NCBI RefSeq assembly: GCF_000248055.1
Contig: NZ_BAFC01000052.1
Coordinates: 62,001 to 126,000 of the forward strand
Source: Gordonia sputi NBRC 100414
GTDB lineage: Bacteria; Actinomycetota; Actinomycetes; Mycobacteriales; Mycobacteriaceae
Direction: 5' to 3'
Length of the DNA stretch: 64,000 nt
Shown here: positions 9,907 through 19,571 of the stretch, in pieces
Position numbering within the stretch: position 1 is the stretch's first letter
Layout: every line of letters begins with the position of its first letter
Notes under the pieces: generated by a model
The model's input: the letters and a program-made list of their open reading frames with translations, nothing else
Told to the model about the DNA's origin: nothing
Database searches by the model: none
Translations under genes and position numbers: made by a program

Positions 9907-10416
9907 GTGCCTTCGTCTGACCAGCCGACTTCCAGCGACCTCCCCGACGACGTCCCCCCGAGCGAGGACCTGTCTCGCGAGGATCACCTGTCACACGAGG
10001 ACTCCTCGGCAGAGGATGCGGTCGAGTTGCCACAGGCTTTCCGGGTACAGAAGCTGGCCTATTTCGCGGTGCCAGCGGCGTTCATCGTCGCGATCATCCT
10101 GGCGGGCACGTCACTGGTGTGGCTCGGCTGGACACTGATCATCCCGATCCTGCTCGCCCTGTGGATCGCTCGAATCCGGACTGTCGTCACCGAGGACGGG
10201 ATCACCGCGGTCGGCACGTTCCGCACCAGGCGCATCGCGTGGTCGGACATTGCGGGTCTGCAGTTCTCCAAGTGGGGACCCGTCCGGGCAGTGCTGTCCG
10301 ACGGCTCGAAGGTCCGATTGCCTGCGTTGATGTTCCGCGACCTGCCACTGCTGTCCGCCGCGAGTCGCGGCCGAATCCCCGATCCATACGCCGCCGCGGC
10401 CGCAGCAGAATCCTGA
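9907..10416 (+). CDS. PH-domain membrane protein (Cfp6/Rv3004-like)
   Basis: 169 aa, GTG start. A hydrophilic, acidic N-terminus (about 45 residues rich in Ser, Asp and Pro) is followed by two membrane segments (about 55-95) and a C-terminal bacterial PH domain with VVTEDGITAVGTFRTRRIAWSD. The same arrangement, divergent from ilvB, occurs in M. tuberculosis, where the counterpart is the low-molecular-weight antigen CFP-6. Position and fold match. The molecular role is unknown. Confidence 0.82.
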   Translation: MPSSDQPTSSDLPDDVPPSEDLSREDHLSHEDSSAEDAVELPQAFRVQKLAYFAVPAAFIVAIILAGTSLVWLGWTLIIPILLALWIARIRTVVTEDGITAVGTFRTRRIAWSDIAGLQFSKWGPVRAVLSDGSKVRLPALMFRDLPLLSAASRGRIPDPYAAAAAAES

Positions 10417-10500
10417 CGCCCGAGATCCTGATGCGCAGAATCGTGCCCAGCAGTCATCGTCAACCCGCCCGAACCCGGCCGTCGCGTTAAGGTTCTTCAG

Positions 10501-11844
10501 GTGGCAAGCCCCACCGTTTCCGCCCACGACATCGACGACCTCATCGACGCGGGCGAGCTGGCCCAGACGTCGGCATACCTTTCGACCCTTCCCCACCACG
10601 ACGTCGCCGCCATTCTGGACAGACTCCCCCGCAAGCACAGCGGTATCGCGTTTCGGCTGCTACCCAAGGACGTAGCCGTCGACGTCTTCGACGACCTCAG
10701 CCCGCGGTCGCAGCGCCACCTGATCGACGACCTCGGCACCACTGCGGTCGCCGAGGCGTTCGACAATCTCGATCCCGACGACCGCGCCGAACTGCTCGAC
10801 GAATTGCCCGCGGCCGTCGCCAACACGTTGATCGCAGACCTGACACCCGAAGAACGTGATGCCACCGGCGTCGTCCTCGGCTATCCGCGCGGTTCGGTCG
10901 GCAGGCGGATGAGCCCCGAAATCGTCCATGCCTACGTCGACGAACCGGTCGCCGCGGCTCTCGCGCGTGTGAAAGAGCGCGGCGCCGAGGTCGAGACGAT
11001 CTACACCATCCCGGTGATCAACCACCATCGCGTCCTCGAGGGTGTGGTGAGCTTGCGCGATCTCCTGCTCGCCGAGCCCGAGACCCCGGTCGGCGATCTC
11101 ATGCGCAAACCCGTCGCTGCTGCCGCCGACGACGACGCGGAGTCGACTGCGCAACGCTGCGTCGACCGCGGCATCCTCGCCATGCCCGTCGTCGACAGCG
11201 AGAACAGGGTCGTCGGGGTGCTGACTCTCGACGACGCCGTCGAAGTCATCGAGCAGGCCCGAGACGTCGACGAGGCGCGTGCCGGCGCAAGCGAGCCGCT
11301 CGACGAGCCGTATCTGCTCGCCTCGGTCTTCTCCATCACCCGATCACGGATCGTGTGGCTCTTCGTCCTTGCCATCTCGGCGATCCTCACCGTCAACGTC
11401 CTCGAGATCTTCGAGGCGACGCTCGACGAGATGGTGGCGCTTGCGCTGTTCATCCCCCTTCTGACCGGCATCGGCGGCAATACCGGTTCGCAAGCCGCGG
11501 TGACGGTCACCCGAGCACTCGCCGTCAACGACGTCGCACCTCGGGATGTGGCCCGGGTGGTCGGCAAGGAGTTCCGAGTGGGACTGACACTCGGCGTCAG
11601 CCTCGGGCTCGTCGGATTCGTCGTCGCGGGCCTGGTCTACGACTTCCGCATCGGCACGGTCATCGGCGTGACCATCGTGTCGATCTGCACCATGGCCGCG
11701 ACGGTCGGCGGGCTCATGCCGCTGATCGCCAAGTCGATCAAAGTCGACCCCGCAGTGTTCTCCACTCCGTTCATCTCGACCTTCTGCGACGCAACCGGCC
11801 TCCTGCTCTACTTCATGATCGCCAAATCGGTGTTGGGTATCTGA
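10501..11844 (+). CDS. mgtE: Magnesium transporter MgtE
   Basis: 447 aa, GTG start. Domains in order: N-terminal MgtE superhelical domain (about 1-130; repeats such as LPHHDVAAILDRLP and LDPDDRAELLDELP), a paired CBS domain (about 135-255) and five membrane helices (about 285-447). The pore signature PLLTGIGGNTGSQAAVTVTR lies near residue 325. In this family, cytosolic Mg2+ binding between the N and CBS domains closes the channel. It follows the PH gene by 84 bp on the same strand but has no obvious functional link to it. A hairpin with a T-run follows. Confidence 0.95.
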   Translation: MASPTVSAHDIDDLIDAGELAQTSAYLSTLPHHDVAAILDRLPRKHSGIAFRLLPKDVAVDVFDDLSPRSQRHLIDDLGTTAVAEAFDNLDPDDRAELLDELPAAVANTLIADLTPEERDATGVVLGYPRGSVGRRMSPEIVHAYVDEPVAAALARVKERGAEVETIYTIPVINHHRVLEGVVSLRDLLLAEPETPVGDLMRKPVAAAADDDAESTAQRCVDRGILAMPVVDSENRVVGVLTLDDAVEVIEQARDVDEARAGASEPLDEPYLLASVFSITRSRIVWLFVLAISAILTVNVLEIFEATLDEMVALALFIPLLTGIGGNTGSQAAVTVTRALAVNDVAPRDVARVVGKEFRVGLTLGVSLGLVGFVVAGLVYDFRIGTVIGVTIVSICTMAATVGGLMPLIAKSIKVDPAVFSTPFISTFCDATGLLLYFMIAKSVLGI

Positions 11845-11868
11845 GTCGCGGTACATGCACCGCCGGGC

Positions 11869-11908
11869 GGCCGACGCGCGCGGGCCGTCGGCCGAGATCT
11901 GTTTTGTT
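11869..11908 (+). terminator. Probable mgtE terminator
   Basis: GGCCGACG (11869-11876) / CGTCGGCC (11886-11893) stem, followed after 7 nt by GTTTTGTT. Moderate quality because of the gap before the T-run. Confidence 0.55.
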
Positions 11909-12172
11909 CCCGCACGTCAGCGGGGAGTACCGTTGATGAGCGAACCCGCTTCGCCACGCCCATCGGAGTGACGACGCGAGTTGGCTCAGCCCAGTCGAAC
12001 CCGGTGCGGACCCGCCGAGGTGTCAGGCCAGACGAACGTTTCCGACGCACACGAAAACGGTGAGCGAATATTCGCGTCTGGTGTGGCGTTGAGACATCCA
12101 CAGCGCCGTAGTCGGCGCATCGCGAGTCCACACGGTCCGCCTCGCGCGGACACCGAACGATCGAGGAATCCC
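11909..12172 (+). promoter_or_regulatory. ilvD upstream region
   Basis: 264 bp with no convincing gene. The frame is open in phase with ilvD, but the codons do not read like conserved protein. It contains a perfect 12-bp palindrome GCGAATATTCGC at 12064-12075, about 100 bp before ilvD, a possible operator. No Leu/Val/Ile leader peptide like the ilvB one was seen. Confidence 0.4.
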
Positions 12173-14017
12173 ATGCCAGCCCTGAGGTCGCGAACCACCA
12201 CCGTCGGACGAGAAGCAGCCGGAGCCCGCTCACTGTGGCGTGCCACCGGCATGACCGATGACGATTTCGGCAAGCCGATTGTCGCCATCGCGAACTCGTA
12301 CACACAGTTCGTGCCGGGCCATGTGCACCTCAAGAACGTCGGCGAGATCGTGGCCGACGCTGTTCGCGCCGCGGGCGGCGTTCCCCGCGAGTTCCACACG
12401 ATCGCCGTCGACGACGGCATCGCGATGGGTCACGGCGGCATGCTCTACTCGCTGCCGAGCCGCGAGATCATCTCCGACTCCGTCGAATACATGGTCAACG
12501 CCCACACCGCCGACGCGCTGGTGTGTATCTCGAACTGCGACAAGATCACTCCCGGCATGCTCAACGCCGCGATGCGCCTGAACATCCCGACCGTCTTCGT
12601 CTCGGGTGGCCCGATGGAGGCTGGCAAGGCCGTGATCGTCGACGGTGTCGCGCAGGCGCCCACCGACCTCATCACCGCGATCTCGGCGTCGGCGAACAAC
12701 GACGTCGACGACGCGGGCCTCACCGAGGTCGAGCGGTCGGCCTGCCCGACATGCGGCTCGTGCTCCGGCATGTTCACCGCCAACTCCATGAACTGCCTGA
12801 CCGAGGCACTGGGTCTGTCGCTGCCGGGCAACGGCTCGACGCTGGCCACACACGCCGCGCGCTACGACCTGTTCAGTCGCGCGGGCACCACCGTCGTCGA
12901 GGCTGCTCTTCGCTACTACCGCGACGACGACGACTCGGTGCTCCCGCGCAGCATCGCGACCACGACGGCCTTCCGCAACGCGATGGCACTCGACGTCGCG
13001 ATGGGCGGCTCGACCAACACCGTGTTGCACATCCTCGCCGCCGCGCAGGAGGGCGAGGTCGCCGACTTCGATCTCGACGTCATCGACGAGATCAGCCGCA
13101 ACGTGCCGTGTCTGTCGAAGGTCGCACCCAACTCCGACTACCACATGGAAGACGTCCACCGCGCCGGTGGCATCCCCGCCATCCTCGGTGAATTGCGTCG
13201 TGGCGGACTGATCGACGACACCGTCTCCACGGTGCACTCGAAGACCATGGCCGACGCCCTCGACGACTGGGACATCCGCGGCGGCAAGGCCACCGACGCC
13301 GCGATCGAACTGTTCCACGCCGCGCCAGGTGGCGTGCGGACCGTCGAACCGTTCTCGACGAAGAACCGGTGGAGTTCACTCGACACCGACGAAGAGGGCG
13401 GCTGCATCCGCGACGTCGAGCATGCGTACACCGCAGAGGGCGGATTGTGTGTGCTGCAGGGCAACCTGGCCGAAGACGGAGCCGTGCTCAAGACCGCGGG
13501 CATCAGCGAAGACCTCTGGCATTTCCAGGGTCCCGCGCGCGTCGTCGAAAGCCAGGAGGAGGCCGTGCAGGTCATCCTGTCCAAGACGATCCAGGCAGGC
13601 GAGGTGCTCGTCGTGCGCTATGAGGGCCCGTCCGGCGGCCCGGGCATGCAGGAGATGCTGCACCCGACCGCCTTCATGAAGGGCACCGGCATGGGCAAGA
13701 AGTGCGGGCTCATCACCGACGGCCGGTTCTCCGGTGGCTCGTCGGGTCTGTCGGTCGGCCACATCTCCCCCGAGGCCGCCGCGGGTGGTGTCATCGGTCT
13801 GATCGAAGACGGCGACCCGATCCTCATCGACGTCAAGACTCGCGCGTTGAAGGTGCTCGTCGACGACGACGTGCTCGCCGAGCGTCGCGCCAAGATGGAG
13901 GCCTCCGAGCGTCCGTGGCAGCCCAAGGACCGCCAGCGCACGGTGACGACTGCGCTGCGCGCCTACGCCAAGCTGGCCACCTCCGCTGACAAGGGCGCTG
14001 TTCGCCGAGTCGACTGA
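12173..14017 (+). CDS. ilvD: Dihydroxy-acid dehydratase
   Basis: 614 aa. Start chosen at the ATG with GAGGA 5 nt upstream; an upstream in-frame start would add 64 unconserved residues. It dehydrates dihydroxy-isovalerate or -methylvalerate in branched-chain synthesis. Cluster cysteines are visible in [10 protein letters not shown] (near residue 120) and [19 protein letters not shown] (near 195), and C-terminal motifs in [12 protein letters not shown] and [21 protein letters not shown]. The length is nearer the roughly 615-aa E. coli type than the shorter mycobacterial form. It is monocistronic with its own terminator, 2.2 kb from ilvBNC. Confidence 0.96.
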   Translation: MPALRSRTTTVGREAAGARSLWRATGMTDDDFGKPIVAIANSYTQFVPGHVHLKNVGEIVADAVRAAGGVPREFHTIAVDDGIAMGHGGMLYSLPSREIISDSVEYMVNAHTADALVCISNCDKITPGMLNAAMRLNIPTVFVSGGPMEAGKAVIVDGVAQAPTDLITAISASANNDVDDAGLTEVERSACPTCGSCSGMFTANSMNCLTEALGLSLPGNGSTLATHAARYDLFSRAGTTVVEAALRYYRDDDDSVLPRSIATTTAFRNAMALDVAMGGSTNTVLHILAAAQEGEVADFDLDVIDEISRNVPCLSKVAPNSDYHMEDVHRAGGIPAILGELRRGGLIDDTVSTVHSKTMADALDDWDIRGGKATDAAIELFHAAPGGVRTVEPFSTKNRWSSLDTDEEGGCIRDVEHAYTAEGGLCVLQGNLAEDGAVLKTAGISEDLWHFQGPARVVESQEEAVQVILSKTIQAGEVLVVRYEGPSGGPGMQEMLHPTAFMKGTGMGKKCGLITDGRFSGGSSGLSVGHISPEAAAGGVIGLIEDGDPILIDVKTRALKVLVDDDVLAERRAKMEASERPWQPKDRQRTVTTALRAYAKLATSADKGAVRRVD

Positions 14018-14055
14018 GAGTCTGGGCGTCTGAGCGTCCGGCGTACAACTCCAAC

Positions 14056-14090
14056 AAGAAGGGCCCGACCAACTGGTCGGGCCCTTCTTC
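14056..14090 (+). terminator. ilvD terminator
   Basis: Near-perfect hairpin AGAAGGGCCCGACCA / TGGTCGGGCCCTTCT with a 2-nt loop, ending in TTCTTC. It may also work on the minus strand for the convergent DoxX gene. Confidence 0.8.
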
Positions 14091-14119
14091 ATTGCGTTGG
14101 TGTCTTTACAGCGGGGCTG

Positions 14120-15427
14120 TCAGCCCGGGTTGCCCGGAGAGGTGAACGGGTCGGTGCCGTTGCAGAAGATCCAGATCACGCACGCGACGGCGATCCCGAC
14201 GACCAGCCACAACACCGAGCCGATGAACGGTCTGCGGGCCCAGCCACGCGGATAGTCCAGTGAGTAGAGCCCCGGCCCGGTGAGGATGATGGCGGCGGCC
14301 GCCGCGGCCATCATGAGCTCGAACTCGACGCCGCTTGCGCTCGCGAAGAACTCGAACCCACCGGCGAGCGTTGTCTTGAATGCGGCTGCCAGCAGCATCA
14401 CCGCGAGAATCGCCGACGCCCCGATCGGCGTGAGCAGCCCGACGATCACCATCAGACCGCCGATCGTCTCGGCGAGCGCGATACCCGCTGCCAGCGGCTT
14501 GGCGGCGTCCGCTGCGAATCCGATCGCGGGGTTCGCGGGATTGAGGAGTTCATTCTGGAACCCGTCGAGACCTGTGCCGGTCCACCAACCGAACAGGTGT
14601 GACAAACCGTGCGCCATCACGACGACTCCGACGGCCACGCGTAACAGCAGCAGCCCGAGGTCGAGGGTGCCGCGTCGCACGCGCGGCTCGGCGACCGCGA
14701 GCGACTCGTCATGGTCGGCGTGTACCGGCGCAGGCACTGCGTCGACGTCGGCCCGCGCACTGCTGAATCTCGCTGTATCGACGGGCTCAGGAGTGGCGGG
14801 GTCGACGGGTTCGGCCGTCGCGGAGTCGGCGGCGTCGTGTTCGGGTTGAGGGGTGGCCGTATCGATGATCGCGGTGTCGTGACGCTCGGTCGAGGCGGCG
14901 GTGACCGGGTGGGCAACGTCCCCGTGCTCGCGCGCAGGTTCGGGCGTTGCGGGCTCGGAGCTCGCGAAACGTTCGGTCGCGGCGTCGTCGATACGTTGCG
15001 GCGCGGGCCTGCGGCGCCGTCGATGCCCCGTCGCCCCCGCGGCCGACTCTGAGGACACTGCTGCCGGCGGCGTCGGCTTCCCAGCGGGTGGGGTCGTGGC
15101 GGAGAACGGGCGCGTCTGCACCTCGTCCGGATCGAGATCGTCGAGTTCGTCGACGCGAGTCATCCGTCCACGAGAGTGCCTGTCGTAGAAGGCATCACGG
15201 TCGTCGGCAGGACGTTGTTGGATGGGGATCTGCCCGGTCGTCTCGTCGTACGGACTCGCGGAGTCGCCGTCGGAACCAACGTAGGGTTTGTTGCTGCCCG
15301 TCTCCGCGTTGCCTGCCGCCACGCGCCCGGTGCCGCTGCCTGAACTTCCCCTCAGACCGCGATCGTCGGAGTTCGACGCCGCTCCGGAGACGTCGTCGGT
15401 AGAGGCCCGGTCGTCTCGTTCAGTCAC
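14120..15427 (-). CDS. DoxX family membrane protein with a long disordered N-terminus
   Basis: 435 aa from a GTG at 15427; no Shine-Dalgarno is visible, so it may be leaderless. The first 270 or so residues are hydrophilic, rich in Asp, Ala, Pro and Thr, with a basic patch GHRRRRRPAPQR. The C-terminal 160 residues form the four-helix DoxX domain (LDLGLLLLRVAVGVVVMAHG; later GIALAETIGGLMVIVGL and LTGPGLYSLD). Position and layout match Rv3005c of M. tuberculosis, which I recall as part of a membrane complex with superoxide dismutase and a thiosulfate sulfurtransferase. No partner genes are adjacent here. Start position is the main uncertainty. Confidence 0.82.
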   Translation of the reverse strand: MTERDDRASTDDVSGAASNSDDRGLRGSSGSGTGRVAAGNAETGSNKPYVGSDGDSASPYDETTGQIPIQQRPADDRDAFYDRHSRGRMTRVDELDDLDPDEVQTRPFSATTPPAGKPTPPAAVSSESAAGATGHRRRRRPAPQRIDDAATERFASSEPATPEPAREHGDVAHPVTAASTERHDTAIIDTATPQPEHDAADSATAEPVDPATPEPVDTARFSSARADVDAVPAPVHADHDESLAVAEPRVRRGTLDLGLLLLRVAVGVVVMAHGLSHLFGWWTGTGLDGFQNELLNPANPAIGFAADAAKPLAAGIALAETIGGLMVIVGLLTPIGASAILAVMLLAAAFKTTLAGGFEFFASASGVEFELMMAAAAAAIILTGPGLYSLDYPRGWARRPFIGSVLWLVVGIAVACVIWIFCNGTDPFTSPGNPG

Positions 15428-15509
15428 ACAGTCGACTGTAGAGCGTCGCCGACGGGCCACCGCCCAACAGCGCGCGGTGAGTCGTCGACCATCGCCTACT
15501 GTGGTGTGC

Positions 15510-16679
15510 ATGCGAGAGGGGCGGAACAAGCGGCATCGAACCGCCGGATCCCGGCGGGTGCGCCTGTGGGCACTGCTGACGGGGGCGATCATGCTGGCGG
15601 CGGTCGTACTCACCGGGTGCGCAGACTTCTCCGCTCAGGACCGCGACCGCGCGGCAGGCGACTTCTCGGCCAACAACGATGCGCCCCAGAATCAGCAGCA
15701 GACGCCGACCCCCGAGCCCAGCACCCCGGAGAATCAGGGTCCGCCGCCGACAGGCCCGTGCGTCGACCCCGACCCCCAGGTCATCGCCACATGTCTCGCG
15801 TCGACCGGAGGACTCATGCCCGGCGACGATCAGGCGACCACAACGGTCGTCGCCGAACGCACGACGGGCAAACTGATCACCGCCAAGCGCTATGGACCGC
15901 AACGAGCGATCGCCTCGTTCGACGTCGACGGCTCGGGCGACGGCGGACTCGTCGACTTCGCGTTGTCTCCGACGTACAGCCAGGACCGGCTCATCTACGC
16001 CCTCATCACCACCCCGTCGGACAATCGCGTGGTCCGGATCGCGCCGGGCGACGTCGCCAAGCCGATTCTCACCGGGATTCCGAAGGGTGCCACCGGAAAC
16101 ATGGGGGCTTTGTACTTCCGCTCCCCCACCGAGCTCCTCGTCGCGACGGGCGATGCGGGTGATCCGTCGGCGGCGGCAAACCCTGCGTCGCTCGCGGGCA
16201 AACTGCTGTCCGTCACCTCGTTCGGGTCGGGCGCCAATCCGCCACCGAAAGTCGTCGCCTCCGGATTCGGATCGAACGTGGCACTGTGCCACAACGACAC
16301 CGGAGCGCTCTACGTCGCCGATCGCACCTCGACCGAGGATCGCTTGCAGATCGTCGAGTCGGCCGGGCCCAAGGTGCTGTGGACGTGGCCGGACAAACCC
16401 GATGTCGCGGGTTGCGCGGTCTCATCGGGCCAGATCTTCGTAACCACCACGCGCACCCAGCAGATCCTCGCGCTCACCGAACCGACACGAGAGAAGCCGA
16501 CGATCACTCCGCCTGCCGTCGTTCTCGAGAAGCGTTACGGCGCTTTGGGTCGGATCGTCAGCTCCGCAAGTGGCGCAATGCTTTTCGCGACCGTGAACAA
16601 GGCGTCGGGCAAGCCTGTCGCCACCGACGACCGCGTCGTGCGCTTCATTCCGCCCGCGTCGTCGGAGAATCGGACCTGA
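15510..16679 (+). CDS. LppZ-like lipoprotein (PQQ/sorbosone-dehydrogenase-type propeller)
   Basis: 389 aa. Basic N-terminus, one membrane helix and a lipobox VLTGC (Cys near residue 35), then a Pro/Gln/Asn linker and a beta-propeller with motifs of the glucose/sorbosone dehydrogenase family (GGLVDFALSPTYSQDRLIYALIT; GATGNMGALYF; GDAGDPSAAANPASLAGKLLSV). It is divergent from the DoxX gene exactly as lppZ is from Rv3005c in M. tuberculosis. Expected to be anchored outside the membrane. No substrate is known for LppZ, so the enzyme name is a fold statement only. Confidence 0.85.
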   Translation: MREGRNKRHRTAGSRRVRLWALLTGAIMLAAVVLTGCADFSAQDRDRAAGDFSANNDAPQNQQQTPTPEPSTPENQGPPPTGPCVDPDPQVIATCLASTGGLMPGDDQATTTVVAERTTGKLITAKRYGPQRAIASFDVDGSGDGGLVDFALSPTYSQDRLIYALITTPSDNRVVRIAPGDVAKPILTGIPKGATGNMGALYFRSPTELLVATGDAGDPSAAANPASLAGKLLSVTSFGSGANPPPKVVASGFGSNVALCHNDTGALYVADRTSTEDRLQIVESAGPKVLWTWPDKPDVAGCAVSSGQIFVTTTRTQQILALTEPTREKPTITPPAVVLEKRYGALGRIVSSASGAMLFATVNKASGKPVATDDRVVRFIPPASSENRT

Positions 16680-16799
16680 GGTACGAGCCTCGTTTTCCGT
16701 CACCCGTTCGTCGTACGGATTTCGCGATACTGCCGATCGGTGACATGGGCGCGCTCTACGCTGCCTTCACCACTGATCATTCAGCGAAAGGCACGGCCC

Positions 16800-17528
16800 A
16801 TGCGTCGTCGCGTTCTGGTTCTCGTACTCTCGTTCTTCCTCGCCCTCGCATTCGGGTCTGCCGGTGTGGCCACCGCGGCACCGGGTTTGGGCTCCTCCGA
16901 TTTCGGCAGTCTCGGCGGCATCCCCGGCCTGCCGGGCACCTCGGCCGGCTGTTCGGCGGAACTCTACAGCCCGGGCGATTGGCGCCTCGGCCCGAAGGAA
17001 TTCGCCACGGAGGCGCCGGTCGGACCTCAGTTGGCCGGCTATAAGCGCCTCGGCAACTTCACCGACGGCAAGGACTTCCTGACCAAGTGGTGGGACCCGG
17101 ACGCGAAGCCCAAAGCAAACTGGCGCTATCCGGAACAACAGGGGTACGTTATCAGGAACGGCAAGCCCATCAAGCACCGCGCCGCGCTGGACGTCGGCAA
17201 GAGCATCGACCGGTACGGCGGTGAGGGTGGCAACTTCTTCGCACCCACCGGCACGAGTTACATCAAACGGTCACTGCCGCCGTCGAATCTCGTCAACAGC
17301 TCCAGCCCCCGGTATTGCAACTACCACGTGTACCGCGTGGTCAAGCAACTCCCGATCTACACCGGCCCGATCGCACCGGCCTTCGAACAACCCGGTCTCG
17401 GCACTCAGTACGAGGTGGTCCCACAGCTTCTGCCGAGCCGCCCGGAGTGTGGAACCGACGTCAACGTCGGCTGGCTGCTGTGCGCCGGATACCTGCTGCA
17501 GACGTTCCCGCCGGTGACCAGCGGATGA
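16800..17528 (+). CDS. Secreted TNT-domain protein (candidate NAD+ glycohydrolase toxin)
   Basis: 242 aa, ATG at 16800 with AAAGG 8 nt upstream. Residues 1-27 are a Sec signal peptide (cleavage near GVATA-AP). A linker follows, then a C-terminal half with the pattern of the TNT domain (DUF4237) of the CpnT toxin: IDRYGGEGGNFFAPTGTSY (136-154), KRSLPP (156-161), YHVYRV (175-180) and GPIAPAFEQPGLGTQY (189-204). Arg138, Arg157, His176 and Gln203 occupy conserved spots that in TNT bind or cleave NAD+; this assignment is from memory of the family. Four Cys (51, 173, 217, 228) could form two disulfides. There is no WXG/ESX, PPE or repeat domain, so export appears to be Sec-dependent, as in secreted fungal TNT NADases. 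The stop overlaps the next start (ATGA). Confidence 0.85.
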   Translation: MRRRVLVLVLSFFLALAFGSAGVATAAPGLGSSDFGSLGGIPGLPGTSAGCSAELYSPGDWRLGPKEFATEAPVGPQLAGYKRLGNFTDGKDFLTKWWDPDAKPKANWRYPEQQGYVIRNGKPIKHRAALDVGKSIDRYGGEGGNFFAPTGTSYIKRSLPPSNLVNSSSPRYCNYHVYRVVKQLPIYTGPIAPAFEQPGLGTQYEVVPQLLPSRPECGTDVNVGWLLCAGYLLQTFPPVTSG

Positions 17529-17962
17529 CCGGTATCGACAGCGGGCTCGGCGAGTCGATGACGACGCGCATCGTCGAGCTCGGCCGTCGTATGGGGGCGA
17601 CCACCGACGACCTCCCCGAGCTGTCACGTCTGCGCGACGACGGTGTTCCATCATGCTGGCAGCAGGACGGCGTGTGGCATCTGACGGTCAGAGAACGTGC
17701 ACGCATTCTCTCCGACCGACAGACCACCTCTGCCGACGAGTTTCTCTTCTTCGTCGCCGAACAGATATCGGATGCGAAGTCGCGACGACTGCACCCGCCC
17801 GGCACCCCGGATTTCCGCAGGGTGTCGTGGCAGGCGCAGTACGACATCCTGCACGGCGTCGACCCGGAGTGGGCAGACACGTGGCTCGGTCAGACGCGGT
17901 CACGACTGGTCGACGCCGGCGTCGACGACGATGTGCTCGCGCTTCTTCCAAACGCGAGCTGA
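17525..17962 (+). CDS. Small cytosolic protein coupled to the TNT gene; candidate immunity protein
   Basis: 145 aa, no signal peptide or membrane segment. ATG at 17525 overlaps the TNT stop (ATGA), so the two are made together. Its layout resembles polymorphic-toxin immunity proteins of the Imm61/Imm63 kind: WQQDGVWHLTVRERARI, then a DEFLFFVAEQI helix where those families have DELLYWVF, then DFRRVSWQAQYDILHGVDPEW. These resemblances are from memory. TNT NADases kill the producer unless a cytosolic antitoxin (IFT for CpnT) binds them, so a coupled cytosolic partner is expected. Function is inferred. It could also be an unrelated co-expressed protein. Confidence 0.7.
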   Translation: MTGIDSGLGESMTTRIVELGRRMGATTDDLPELSRLRDDGVPSCWQQDGVWHLTVRERARILSDRQTTSADEFLFFVAEQISDAKSRRLHPPGTPDFRRVSWQAQYDILHGVDPEWADTWLGQTRSRLVDAGVDDDVLALLPNAS

Positions 17963-17977
17963 TCGGCTCGGGCGTCG

Positions 17978-19480
17978 TCAGGAGCAGGCGGCGATGACCA
18001 GTTCTTTCACACGAGCCGGGTCGGCCTGACCGCGCGTCGCCTTCATGACGTCGCCCACGATCTTGCCTGCGGCCGCAACCTTGCCGCCCCGGATCTTGTC
18101 GGCGATGTCGGGGTTGGCGGCCAGTGCCTCGTCGACGGCCTTCTGCAGTGCGGAGTCGTCGCGCACCACCTCGAGGCCACGGTCGGCCACGATCTGCTCG
18201 GGTTCGCCCTCGCCGTCGAGCACCGCGACCGCGACCTGCTGCGCGAGCTTGGTGGTCAGCTTGCCCTCGTCGACGAGTCCGATGACCGAGGCGACCTGCG
18301 CCGGAGTGATGGCCAGATCGGCGAGTTCGACCTCGCGCGTATTGGCCTGTTGCGCGAGGAATGACACCCACCAGCCGCGCGCGGCTTCGGGAGCGGCACC
18401 CGCATCGACGGTCGCGATGATGAGGTCGACGGCGCCGACGTTGACCAGGTCACGCATGACCTCGTCGGACACGCCCCACTCGGTCTGGATCCGCGCGCGT
18501 CGCACCCACGGCAACTCAGGCAATGCGCCTTGGATCTCGGCCACCCATGCCGAATCCGGTTGCACGGGAGGCAGATCGGGCTCCGGGAAGTAGCGGTAGT
18601 CCTCCGCGGTCTCTTTACGACGCCCCGCCGAGGTGGTGCCGTCGGATTCGTGAAAGTGACGAGTCTCCTGCACGACCTCGCCGCCCGATTCGAGAACCGC
18701 TGCCTGCCTTCGCATTTCGTAAGTGACGGCGACCTCGACACTCTTGAGCGAGTTGACGTTCTTGGTCTCGGTGCGGGTGCCGAACTCGGAGGCATCCTTG
18801 CGCATCAACGACACATTGGCGTCGCAGCGCAGCGATCCCTGATCCATGCGGACGTCCGAGACGTCGAGTGACTTGAGGAGATCTCGCAACGCCGTGACGT
18901 AGGCGCGCGCGACCTCGGGTGCGCGCGCTCCGGCACCGGTGATCGGCTTGGTGACGATCTCGACGAGCGGCACACCCGCGCGGTTGTAGTCGAGGAGGGA
19001 GTGGTCGGCGCCGTGGATGCGGCCGTCGCCACCCACATGCAGCGACTTGCCCGTGTCCTCCTCCATGTGAGCGCGTTCGATCTCGACACGCCAGGTCGTT
19101 CCGTCGGAGAGCGCGACGTCGAGGTATCCCTCGTAGGCGATCGGGTCGTCGTACTGGGAGATCTGGTAGTTCTTCGGCTGGTCGGGATAAAAGTAGTTCT
19201 TCCGCGCAAAGGTGCTCGACGGCCGGATCGAACAGTTCAGCGCCAGTCCGATGCGTATCGCGTACTCGATGGCCTTGGCGTTGGCCACGGGGAGTGATCC
19301 GGGCAGGCCGATGCACACCGAGCACACCTGCGTGTTGGGATCGGCTCCGAAGGCGGTCGGGCACGCACAGAACATCTTGGTGTCGGTACCGAGCTCGACG
19401 TGCACCTCGAGTCCCATCACGGGATCGAACTTCTCGATGACCTCGTCGTAGTCCATCAGTTCGGCGGTCGCGGCAGTCAT
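17978..19480 (-). CDS. gatB: Asp-tRNA(Asn)/Glu-tRNA(Gln) amidotransferase subunit B
   Basis: 500 aa, typical GatB length. It activates the mischarged Glu-tRNA(Gln) or Asp-tRNA(Asn) in the GatCAB complex that makes Gln-tRNA or Asn-tRNA. Motifs: [20 protein letters not shown] near the start, the zinc-type cysteines CACPTAF...[13 protein letters not shown] (about 37-62) and [18 protein letters not shown] (about 95). The helical/YqeY tRNA-binding tail ends [13 protein letters not shown]. Start ATG at 19480; upstream in-frame codons belong to another frame of pfkA. It lies 91 bp after pfkA and is separated from gatC-gatA by about 5.4 kb. Confidence 0.96.
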   Translation of the reverse strand: MTAATAELMDYDEVIEKFDPVMGLEVHVELGTDTKMFCACPTAFGADPNTQVCSVCIGLPGSLPVANAKAIEYAIRIGLALNCSIRPSSTFARKNYFYPDQPKNYQISQYDDPIAYEGYLDVALSDGTTWRVEIERAHMEEDTGKSLHVGGDGRIHGADHSLLDYNRAGVPLVEIVTKPITGAGARAPEVARAYVTALRDLLKSLDVSDVRMDQGSLRCDANVSLMRKDASEFGTRTETKNVNSLKSVEVAVTYEMRRQAAVLESGGEVVQETRHFHESDGTTSAGRRKETAEDYRYFPEPDLPPVQPDSAWVAEIQGALPELPWVRRARIQTEWGVSDEVMRDLVNVGAVDLIIATVDAGAAPEAARGWWVSFLAQQANTREVELADLAITPAQVASVIGLVDEGKLTTKLAQQVAVAVLDGEGEPEQIVADRGLEVVRDDSALQKAVDEALAANPDIADKIRGGKVAAAGKIVGDVMKATRGQADPARVKELVIAACS

Positions 19481-19571
19481 GGCGTCCAGTTTATGCGTGC
19501 GCGCATCGCCCGGTCGGTCGGGTCGTGTGCATCGACGGCGCGCATCACCGAGCCGCGCCGAGCGGGGCCCG

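Noticed and set aside
10111..10638. Minus-strand frame across the PH gene and mgtE start
   Set aside because: Overlaps two well-supported genes and has no ribosome site or recognisable domain.
12064..12075. GCGAATATTCGC palindrome as a stand-alone repeat element
   Set aside because: Only 12 bp, single copy in view. Kept as a possible ilvD operator, not a repeat.
11981..12172. In-frame 64-codon extension of ilvD
   Set aside because: Unconserved-looking sequence containing a palindrome. The ATG at 12173 has a good ribosome site and gives the normal length.
14711..15402. Plus-strand frames opposite the DoxX N-terminus as alternative genes
   Set aside because: Both strands are low-complexity here. 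The minus frame is preferred because it continues into a clear DoxX domain.
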